Source: Candidatus Nesterenkonia stercoripullorum (GTDB lineage: Bacteria > Actinomycetota > Actinomycetes > Actinomycetales > Micrococcaceae). From it: a stretch of DNA of 5,422 bases. Under the pieces are notes generated by a model. The model was not told the origin of the DNA, ran no database searches, and saw only the letters and a program-made list of their open reading frames with translations. Within the stretch, counting starts at the first letter, position 1. Every line of letters starts with the position of its first letter. Shown piece after piece: positions 1-5,154 of the stretch. The stretch is from the NCBI GenBank assembly GCA_019114115.1, contig DXGD01000177.1, positions 1 to 5,422 on the forward strand, read 5' to 3'. The position numbers and the translations under genes are program-made.

Positions 1-60
1 TGGGCTGTGGGGTGCTGGGCTGTGGGGTGCTGGGCTGTGGGGTGCTGGGCTGTGGGGTGC
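1..60 (-). repeat. Four perfect 15-bp tandem repeats encoding HPTAQ
   Basis: The plus-strand unit TGGGCTGTGGGGTGC occurs exactly four times with no mismatch and probably continues beyond the left edge. Read in the minus-strand methyltransferase frame, each unit is CAC CCC ACA GCC CAG, giving His-Pro-Thr-Ala-Gln. The unit is a multiple of three, so copy-number change would keep the frame. The repeat falls just after the N-terminal domain, where a linker is expected. Perfect identity suggests recent expansion by slippage, or an assembly effect. Confidence 0.97.
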
Positions 61-539
61 GTCTCCGTGGGGCTGCGCCGGTCACCGTCAGGTCCGCGTG
101 TGCTGCGTTCGCTCTGATAGGGACGCAGCTCGACGGCGGGTCCCCAGACGGCTGCCGTCGGAAGGAGCTCGCCGCTGGGCAGCTTCGGCGCGCCGGAATG
201 CCGGGAAGCCACCGGCTGAAGCAGCCCCAGCTCCTGCAGGCCGGTGGCCCCGGTGCGCGGCAGCGCCGCATCCAGCTGCGCACGCGTCACCGGCACGTCG
301 AGCAGCCAGAAGGAGACGAGCACTGCGAGGCGATCCTGGACGCCGTCGCCCGCTCGGCCCACCAGCTCGGCGATGCGCAGCTGACCAGGGGCGATCTGAT
401 CGCGGTCGAGCGCCTGCACGACGTCGGCGCCGAGCAGGGCGGCGACGCCGTCGTTGGTGTAGTCGGCCTCGATCAGGTCTCGGCGCAGGTCAGCGATGCG
501 CTCGGGGTCTGCTGCGGGAGCAGGCGTCGTGCCGGTCAC
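1..539 (-). CDS. SAM-dependent methyltransferase, N-terminal part (DUF7059-type), cut by window edge
   Basis: The frame opens at GTG (539-537) and stays open for 179 full codons to the left edge. The start overlaps the trhO stop as GTGA, a usual sign of translational coupling. The residue 15-141 region reads like the helical N-terminal domain of actinobacterial class I methyltransferases: [11 protein letters not shown] and GVAALLG (residues 18-37), the [12 protein letters not shown] stretch (44-55), [19 protein letters not shown] (76-94) and ELRPY (137-141). In that family LRPY leads into the start of the methyltransferase domain (a WW-x-x-SDL-like segment). Here it is followed by a polar stretch (142-160) and HPTAQ repeats (161 to the edge). 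The SAM-binding domain and any catalytic NPPY-type motif lie outside the window, so the reaction and substrate cannot be read. The family call is from memory of conserved segments. That the frame is coding is well supported by the overlap, codon pattern and hydrophobic spacing. Confidence 0.8.
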   Translation of the reverse strand, partial: MTGTTPAPAADPERIADLRRDLIEADYTNDGVAALLGADVVQALDRDQIAPGQLRIAELVGRAGDGVQDRLAVLVSFWLLDVPVTRAQLDAALPRTGATGLQELGLLQPVASRHSGAPKLPSGELLPTAAVWGPAVELRPYQSERSTRGPDGDRRSPTETHPTAQHPTAQHPTAQHPTA

Positions 540-1456
540 TGGGCCACCTTGTCAGACGCTGCCCGCCGGGTCGTGCAGGTGGTGCACCGTTCGAGCGCGG
601 GGATGTGCTGGCAGTTCGTGCAGTACAGCTGCAACGTGGAGCACCCAGGATCACAGCAGTTCAGATACTGGCTGGTGGGCGAGCCGCAGACGCTGCAGCA
701 GCCGAGGGTCTTGGCGTTCGGTGAGAACGCCGTCGCCATCCGGGAGTCGAAGACGTAGAGCTCGCCCTCCCACAGGCCGTCGTCGCCGTAGGCCTCGCCG
801 TAGCGCACGATGCCGCCGTCGATCTGGTACACCTGATTGAACCCGCGTTTGACCATCAGGGCTGAGAGGACCTCGCAGCGGATCCCGCCGGTGCAGTAGG
901 TGACCACTGGCTTGTCCTTCAGGTGGTCATAGGCGCCAGAGTCCAGTTCCGCGACGAAATCCCGCGTCGTCTCGACCTCAGGCACGACGGCGTTCCTGAA
1001 GCGCCCGATAGCGGCTTCCATCGTGTTGCGGCCGTCGAAGAACGTCACCTCGCCGCCACCGGCCTCTGTCTGCTCGACGAGCTCGTGCACCTGGTGCGGT
1101 CTGAGGTGCGTTCCCCCGTCGACGACGCCGTTCTCATCGACCTCGATCTCTCCTCCAGCGCCGAAGGCCACGAGTTCGGGCCGGGTCTTCACGGAGAGCC
1201 GGGGGAAGTCCGCAGCACCGCCCTCAGACCATTTGAACGCCATGTCCTTGAACGGGGCATAAGCGCGCGTCTGCTTCACATAGGACTTCACGGCCTTGAG
1301 CTCGCCGCCCACCGTCCCGTTGATGCCCTGCGGTGAGACGAGGATGCGCCCGGTCAGGCCGAGCTCCCGGCAGATGGCGTGCTGCCACAGCCGCACCGCC
1401 TCAGGGTCGGCCAGCGGGGTGAAGGTGTAATAGAGGACAATCCGCGAGATACTCAC
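536..1456 (-). CDS. trhO: tRNA uridine-34 5-hydroxylase TrhO (rhodanese family, formerly UPF0176)
   Basis: TrhO uses oxygen to hydroxylate U34 of certain tRNAs to ho5U, the first step towards mo5U or cmo5U wobble bases, in the cytoplasm. From GTG 1456 the protein is 306 residues. Residues 1-100 form the acylphosphatase-like N-terminal domain, with [10 protein letters not shown] (6-15) and the [11 protein letters not shown] loop (41-51). A rhodanese domain follows, with FFDGRN (139-144), GRFRNAVVP (151-159) and the active-site loop YCTGGIRCE, where Cys188 is the expected catalytic cysteine. The C-terminus (253-294) is cysteine-rich with Cx2C pairs (254/257, 279/282, 291/294), as in many family members and probably zinc-binding. 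In-frame upstream starts exist at GTG 1531 and ATG 1501. I prefer GTG 1456 because homologues begin about five residues before IVLYY, the added 25 residues look non-conserved, and a -10-like hexamer sits just upstream. The downstream methyltransferase overlaps by 4 nt. Confidence 0.93.
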   Translation of the reverse strand: MSISRIVLYYTFTPLADPEAVRLWQHAICRELGLTGRILVSPQGINGTVGGELKAVKSYVKQTRAYAPFKDMAFKWSEGGAADFPRLSVKTRPELVAFGAGGEIEVDENGVVDGGTHLRPHQVHELVEQTEAGGGEVTFFDGRNTMEAAIGRFRNAVVPEVETTRDFVAELDSGAYDHLKDKPVVTYCTGGIRCEVLSALMVKRGFNQVYQIDGGIVRYGEAYGDDGLWEGELYVFDSRMATAFSPNAKTLGCCSVCGSPTSQYLNCCDPGCSTLQLYCTNCQHIPALERCTTCTTRRAASDKVAQ

Positions 1457-1463
1457 TGTCTCA

Positions 1464-1469
1464 AGGGTA
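1464..1469 (-). promoter_or_regulatory. Possible -10 element of trhO
   Basis: TACCCT on the minus strand fits the actinobacterial TANNNT -10 pattern. It ends seven bases before GTG 1456, so transcription could begin at the start codon and give a leaderless mRNA, common in actinobacteria. There is no convincing Shine-Dalgarno sequence before GTG 1456 and no good -35 hexamer, so this is tentative. Confidence 0.3.
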
Positions 1470-1496
1470 CCGTGGTGCGCGCCGGGCGGCTGTGGT

Positions 1497-1550
1497 CCCA
1501 TGATCTTTGTGAACTCACCAGCGTGGCACACCCACGATCTTTATGAACTC
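1497..1550. repeat. Two near-identical 20-bp direct repeats in the divergent intergenic region
   Basis: Copy 1 (1497-1516) and copy 2 (1531-1550) share the pattern CCCAYGATCTTTRTGAACTC, with 18 of 20 identical positions and an offset of 34 bp (about three helical turns). They are more AT-rich than their surroundings and lie between divergent trhO and the acetyltransferase gene, as operator or activator sites often do. Neither copy is itself a palindrome. If trhO began at GTG 1531, copy 1 would be inside coding sequence, which I think less likely. Confidence 0.85.
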
Positions 1551-1577
1551 GTTGTGCGCAGCACTCCCTCCCCGCGA

Positions 1578-1589
1578 TATTTTTATATA
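1578..1589 (+). promoter_or_regulatory. AT-rich -10 region of the acetyltransferase gene
   Basis: This run is the most AT-rich segment in the window and contains the overlapping -10-like hexamers TATTTT (1578-1583) and TATATA (1584-1589). Transcription would then start about 1590-1600, at or just before ATG 1600, leaving almost no leader. No Shine-Dalgarno sequence is visible before ATG 1600, which agrees with leaderless translation. A clear -35 hexamer is not visible. Confidence 0.45.
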
Positions 1590-1599
1590 CAGTCGTGGC

Positions 1600-2301
1600 A
1601 TGACTTCTGAGCTGAGCGATGCCCTCATCCGCACGTGGGTCACCGGCTGGTCACGTACCCACGACTACGATGTCCAGCACGATGGCGAGCTGCATCTCGC
1701 GTTGCGCACAGGCGATTCTGACGAGTGGGAATACGTGCTCCACGCACCGGCGGAGGACCGGCTGCGCACTGCTGCCCAGGCTGTCGCCAAAGTCCCGGGC
1801 CGACTTCTGACAGTCATCCTCAGCCCGAAGGAGGGCACGCCGCCGCGCGGCGCACTCGGCGATCTTGAGCTGATCAGCAATGAGGAACGCCTGATGGTCG
1901 TCGACATGGGGACCCAGGACGTCGAGGACCCGATCGCCCCCGAAGGGTTCACCGGCGTCCGTGAAGATTTCGACGGGTGGACCCTGTTCACCGTCTACGA
2001 CGGCGACGCGGTCGCGGCTCGGGGCCGGGTCGCCGTCGTCGAGCATCACGCCGTCCTCGATCGCATCTTCACCGCCGATGACTACCGCCGCCAAGGGCTC
2101 GGTACTTATGTGACCAGGGCACTCATCGCCATCGCGCTGGAATCCGATGTGGATGAAGGGCTCCTGGTGGCCACCGGCGAAGGCGTGGAGCTCTATGAGT
2201 ACCTCGGCTGGACGCCGCTGGGCTCGGTCCACGTCTTCGGCGCCCAGGACGGCGAACCGTCTCGCTCCTCGCACTCGCAGTTCGACGACACTGTGGAGTG
2301 A
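1600..2301 (+). CDS. GNAT-family N-acetyltransferase-like protein
   Basis: The protein has 233 residues from ATG 1600. An in-frame ATG at 1543 would add 19 residues that span the promoter-like AT-rich run, so I do not use it. The C-terminal half shows the GNAT acetyl-CoA-binding motif A: an ARGRVAVV strand (140-147), then RRQGLGTYVTRAL (163-175), where R/Q-x-x-G-x-G is met by Arg163/Gln165/Gly166/Gly168. Motif B is seen as LLVATGEGVELYEYLGW (188-204), with the typical Tyr-x-x-x-Gly-Trp/Phe pattern. Residues 1-110 start with RTWVTGWSRTHDY (11-23), a region seen in some actinobacterial GNATs that may be a degenerate or partner domain. Such proteins transfer an acetyl group from acetyl-CoA to an amine, but the substrate cannot be predicted. 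The helicase gene follows after 40 nt on the same strand, so co-transcription is likely, though a functional link is not shown. Confidence 0.85.
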   Translation: MTSELSDALIRTWVTGWSRTHDYDVQHDGELHLALRTGDSDEWEYVLHAPAEDRLRTAAQAVAKVPGRLLTVILSPKEGTPPRGALGDLELISNEERLMVVDMGTQDVEDPIAPEGFTGVREDFDGWTLFTVYDGDAVAARGRVAVVEHHAVLDRIFTADDYRRQGLGTYVTRALIAIALESDVDEGLLVATGEGVELYEYLGWTPLGSVHVFGAQDGEPSRSSHSQFDDTVE

Positions 2302-2310
2302 GCGCACCTG

Positions 2311-2331
2311 CGAGGAATCCCCTCATCGAGG
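2311..2331 (+). promoter_or_regulatory. Helicase ribosome binding site within a GAGG-CCTC-GAGG element
   Basis: GAGG at 2328-2331 lies 10 nt before GTG 2342 and is the only plausible Shine-Dalgarno sequence for the helicase. CCTC at 2321-2324 can pair with it across a 3-nt loop, or instead with a second GAGG at 2312-2315 across a 5-nt loop. The two 4-bp stems exclude each other. They are short, so the effect may be small. Confidence 0.35.
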
Positions 2332-2341
2332 CAGCCGACCT

Positions 2342-4720
2342 GTGAACTCCCCGGACCAGCCAGCAGAGCTCCTGCGGCGGGCCGGGCTTCCCACGACGGC
2401 CAGCGATGACGGGCCGCTGCGGCACATCCGCAGCCTTCCGGCCAGGCACGCCAGAGACGGTTCGTGGCCGCAGTGGGTTCCTGATGACGTGCGCGCAGGT
2501 CTGGCGGTCCTGGGCACGCATACGCTCTACACCCACCAGAGCGAGTCCGCGGAGCATCTGCATCGCGGAGCGGACACGATCCTGGCCACCGGCACTGCCT
2601 CCGGCAAATCGCTGGCGACGCAGCTGCCCGGATTCGCCGCGATCTGCGGGGCGGCGCCAGCCGAGGGGATCGCCGCGCACCCTTCCGGGGAGGCCACCGT
2701 CCTCTACCTGTCCCCGACCAAAGCCCTCGCGGCCGACCAGCTCAGCGCCCTGACCCGCATCGCCGAGGCCGTAGGGCGCAGCGGGCCGGCCGGGGGGATC
2801 CGGCCGGCGTCGTACGACGGCGATACCGCCGCGGATCAGCGCCGCTGGGTCCGCGATCACGCCAATATCGTGCTGACCAACCCGGATATGCTCAATATCG
2901 GCATCCTGCCCAATCACCGTGCCTGGGCGCGTTTCCTCGCCCGGCTGCGGTACGTGGTGATCGACGAGGCCCACAGCTGCCGGGGCGTCTTCGGATCGCA
3001 TATCGCGCTGCTGCTGCGCCGGCTCCGCCGCGTGTGCGAGCACTACGGATCCTCGCCGGTATTCGCCGGTGCCTCCGCGACCAGCGCCGATCCCGCGGGG
3101 TCGTTCGCGCGACTGACCGGGCGGGCGGATCCGCACGCCATCACCGCCGACGGCTCACCGCACGCCGCAGTGGACGTCTACCTCTGGGAGTCCACCTATT
3201 CCTCGATGACCGGGGATCACGACGCCCCACTGCGGCGAAGCCTGACCGTGGAGGCCGCCGACATGCTCACCACCCTGGTCCTTGCGGGGCGGCGGACGCT
3301 GGCCTTCATCAAGTCGCGGCGCGGTGCTGAGACGATCGCGCAGATCGCCAGCGAGCACCTGGCCGAGATCGATATGGACCTGCGCGGCCGCGTCGCTGCC
3401 TATCGCTCGGGGTACCTCCGCGAGGAGCGGCGTGACCTGGAAGGATCTCTGCGTGCCGGGGACCTTCTCGGCGTCGCCTCGACGCCGGCGCTCGAGCTGG
3501 GCATCGATATCTCAGGGCTCGACGCGGTCATCATCGCCGGGTGGCCGGGAACTCGCGCCTCCTTCTTCCAGCAGCTCGGCCGAGCCGGACGCGCAGGTCA
3601 GCGCGGTGCGGCGTTCTTCATCGCCGGCGATGACCCGCTGGATGCCTACCTGCTGGACCACCCGGAGTCGATCTTCGACGTCAGCGTCGAGGACTCGGTC
3701 ACCGACCCCGGGAACCCGCATGTGGCCGCCGCGCATCTGCTCGCTGCTGCCCAGGAGCTGCCACTGACCCCTGCCGACTTCGACCTTTTCGAATCCTCAG
3801 CGGAACTCATCGCCTCGCTCACCGAGCAGGGCTACCTGCGACGCCGGCCGCGTGGCTGGTTCTTCGCCTACGACGACGCCTCCGCCGCCGAGTGGGTGAA
3901 GCTGCGCTCGGACGGCGCCGGCCAGTTCACCATCGTGGACGCTGACGACGGCAACGTCATCGGCGATATCGGAGGCGCCCAGGTCTTCTCCCAAGCACAC
4001 CCAGGTGCCGTCTACGTCCACCAGGGCCGCAGCTACGTCGTCGAGGAGCTCGACACCGAGCACCATGCCGTGCTGGCCACACCGGCTACGCCGCCGTACT
4101 ACACCCAGGCGCGGGAGACCACATCCATCGAAGTCATCGCCACGCAACGCGCTGTCGTCTGGGGCGACTACACGCTGCACTTCGGCTCCGTGGAGGTGAC
4201 CAGCGCCGTCGTCGGGTTTCAGCGCAAGGCGCTGGGGACCAGCGAGGTGATCTCCGACGAGCCGCTCGAGCTGCCTGATTCCACGCTGCAGACCAAGGCC
4301 ATGTGGATCAGCGCTGCTGAGACGGTGCTGGCTGCCGGCGGCGTCGTACCGGAACAGGTCCCGGGCGCGCTGCACGCTGCCGAGCATGCCATGATCGGCA
4401 TGCTCCCCCTGGTCGCGTCCTCTGACCGGTGGGACATCGGAGGGGTCTCCACAGCGCTGCATCGAGATACTGAGACGCCGGCCATCTTCGTCTACGACGG
4501 CCACCCCGGGGGTGCCGGTTTCGCAGAAAGGGGCTTCACCGCGGCGCAGCAGTGGATCGCCGCCACGGCCGAGACCATCCGCGGGTGCGCCTGCGAGTTC
4601 GGGTGCCCGAGCTGTATCCAGTCGCCGAAATGCGGCAACAAGAACTCCCCGCTGGAGAAGGTCGCTGCATTGCACCTGCTGGAGGACCTCCTGGCCCACG
4701 CCGGATCGGCCGGACTATGA
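2342..4720 (+). CDS. DEAD/DEAH-box superfamily 2 helicase with C-terminal DUF1998 zinc region (MrfA/YprA-type)
   Basis: From GTG 2342 the protein has 792 residues, a normal family length. The frame is open upstream to 2147, but that stretch is antisense-free overlap with the acetyltransferase gene and does not resemble the family. RecA-like domain 1 has a Q-motif-like YTHQSES (63-69), Walker A TGTASGKS (83-90), motif Ia SPTKALAADQ (124-133), TNPDML (179-184), DEAH (208-211) and SAT (245-247). Domain 2 has TLAFIKSRRGAE (319-330), the motif V region STPALELGIDISGLD (380-394) and motif VI QLGRAGRAG (411-419). All core ATPase motifs look intact. The DUF1998 region has YDGHPGGAGFAERGF (718-732) and cysteines 749, 751, 755, 758 and 764 around GCPSC, expected to bind zinc. 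Bacillus subtilis MrfA is a 3'-5' helicase that works with the nuclease MrfB in removing mitomycin C adducts. A DNA-repair role here is inferred from family membership; no mrfB is in the window. Confidence 0.94.
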   Translation: MNSPDQPAELLRRAGLPTTASDDGPLRHIRSLPARHARDGSWPQWVPDDVRAGLAVLGTHTLYTHQSESAEHLHRGADTILATGTASGKSLATQLPGFAAICGAAPAEGIAAHPSGEATVLYLSPTKALAADQLSALTRIAEAVGRSGPAGGIRPASYDGDTAADQRRWVRDHANIVLTNPDMLNIGILPNHRAWARFLARLRYVVIDEAHSCRGVFGSHIALLLRRLRRVCEHYGSSPVFAGASATSADPAGSFARLTGRADPHAITADGSPHAAVDVYLWESTYSSMTGDHDAPLRRSLTVEAADMLTTLVLAGRRTLAFIKSRRGAETIAQIASEHLAEIDMDLRGRVAAYRSGYLREERRDLEGSLRAGDLLGVASTPALELGIDISGLDAVIIAGWPGTRASFFQQLGRAGRAGQRGAAFFIAGDDPLDAYLLDHPESIFDVSVEDSVTDPGNPHVAAAHLLAAAQELPLTPADFDLFESSAELIASLTEQGYLRRRPRGWFFAYDDASAAEWVKLRSDGAGQFTIVDADDGNVIGDIGGAQVFSQAHPGAVYVHQGRSYVVEELDTEHHAVLATPATPPYYTQARETTSIEVIATQRAVVWGDYTLHFGSVEVTSAVVGFQRKALGTSEVISDEPLELPDSTLQTKAMWISAAETVLAAGGVVPEQVPGALHAAEHAMIGMLPLVASSDRWDIGGVSTALHRDTETPAIFVYDGHPGGAGFAERGFTAAQQWIAATAETIRGCACEFGCPSCIQSPKCGNKNSPLEKVAALHLLEDLLAHAGSAGL

Positions 4721-4749
4721 CGTAGTGAGACCTCCGCCCGGCCTCGAAG

Positions 4750-4779
4750 GTGACGCACAGCGTCTCCGTCGGTTACGCT
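4750..4779 (+). promoter_or_regulatory. Possible metQ promoter
   Basis: GTGACG (4750-4755) matches four of six bases of TTGACA, and TACGCT (4774-4779) fits TANNNT, with 18 bp between. It starts 30 bp after the helicase stop and predicts a start near 4786. Hexamers of this quality occur by chance, so confidence is low. Confidence 0.28.
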
Positions 4780-5053
4780 AAGACTGCTTCACGAGAAGTG
4801 ACCACGGCTCCGCGCAGGAGCCAGCCGATCCGTCAGCGGTCACTCGCCAACCCCATGTTCACGGGTGGTTCCGGATCACGAAGCGGCTCGTTCACACGGC
4901 CCCCTGTCTTCGCAAGACTTCTCCTCGCAGGACACCGGGCAGCACAAGGGCGGGCAAGAGCAACGAGGAAAGGATCGTCACCTTCGCCCCCACCCGCAGG
5001 GGAGCTGCTCCGGGCGGCGCATGCGGAGCGGGCATCACCAGAGATCATCACGC

Positions 5054-5099
5054 AGCGACAGGTATCCAGCACCTATCGGCCTGACGCTCTTTTCGTTTC
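5054..5099 (+). terminator. Possible intrinsic terminator or attenuator ahead of metQ
   Basis: AGCG-A-CAGG (5054-5062) pairs with CCTG-A-CGCT (5080-5088), giving 8 bp with one A-A mismatch and a 17-nt loop. A T-rich tail, TCTTTTCGTTTC (5088-5099), follows directly and is unusual in this GC-rich sequence. A competing hairpin joins CGA and AGGT (5056-5063) to ACCT and TCG (5071-5078) with one mismatch and would open the first stem. This layout, 55 nt before metQ, fits an attenuator. The stem is imperfect and the loop long, so it may also be chance. Confidence 0.35.
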
Positions 5100-5100
5100 A

Positions 5101-5150
5101 CCTCCGGCTCGCCACGTGGAGAGCCGACACCATCACCTGTGCCCAGGAGG
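5101..5150 (+). promoter_or_regulatory. metQ ribosome binding site with a possible anti-SD hairpin
   Basis: AGGAGG at 5145-5150 is a strong Shine-Dalgarno sequence 4 nt before ATG 5155 and fixes that start. CCTCC at 5101-5105 is complementary to GGAGG (5146-5150). Between them a perfect CGGCTC/GAGCCG stem (5105-5110 with 5121-5126) encloses the palindrome CCACGTGG (5112-5119), which could bring the two ends close. The palindromic block could equally be a protein-binding site. The SD itself is certain; the sequestering structure is inference. Confidence 0.6.
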
Positions 5151-5154
5151 CTCC

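Larger units (their letters stand above)
4721..5154 (+). promoter_or_regulatory. 434-nt non-coding region, possible structured leader of metQ
   Basis: I see no supported gene here. After the helicase stop there is a hairpin GACGC/GCGTC (4752-4756 with 4760-4764, flanked by GG/CC across a T-T mismatch) without a T-run, so a weak terminator candidate at best. A promoter-like pair GTGACG (4750-4755) and TACGCT (4774-4779) has an 18-bp spacer and would give a leader of about 370 nt. Stems within that leader are CTTC/GAAG (4787-4790 with 4795-4798), AGTGACC/GGTCACT (4797-4803 with 4838-4844), which encloses GGCTCC/GGAGCC (4806-4811 with 4817-4822), GTCTT/AAGAC (4906-4910 with 4914-4918) and GCTCCG/CGGAGC (5007-5012 with 5024-5029). 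The first two share bases and cannot form fully together. No known riboswitch consensus is met. Confidence 0.4.

Noticed and set aside
1..60. CRISPR or intergenic satellite reading of the tandem repeat
   Set aside because: The units are contiguous without spacers and lie in frame inside a coding region.
12..758. Plus-strand open frame beginning with repeated Leu-Gly-Cys-Gly-Val units
   Set aside because: It is the antisense reading of the methyltransferase gene and trhO; the minus-strand frames carry recognisable domains and a typical GTGA overlap.
2147..2341. Upstream in-frame extension of the helicase to 2147
   Set aside because: It overlaps the acetyltransferase gene and gives an Arg/Ser/Trp-rich non-family sequence; GTG 2342 has a Shine-Dalgarno sequence and gives the expected length.
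4797..4870. tRNA-like cloverleaf
   Set aside because: No acceptable acceptor stem, anticodon arm or T-arm GGTTCGA-type sequence can be assembled.
4786..4880. SAM-I or SAM-IV riboswitch
   Set aside because: The invariant GGCAACC and GGTGC-AATTCC type core is not present; only a loose similarity in order is seen.
4833..5072. Minus-strand and plus-strand small ORFs between the helicase and metQ
   Set aside because: No Shine-Dalgarno sequence, no recognisable domain, and biased composition; not supported as genes.
4855..5154. A 100-codon open frame from ATG 4855 running in frame into metQ
   Set aside because: The strong SD before ATG 5155 and the lipobox at the right distance fix the start; the extension is low-complexity, Arg/Ser/Pro-rich, as expected of chance open frames in GC-rich DNA, and would destroy the signal peptide.
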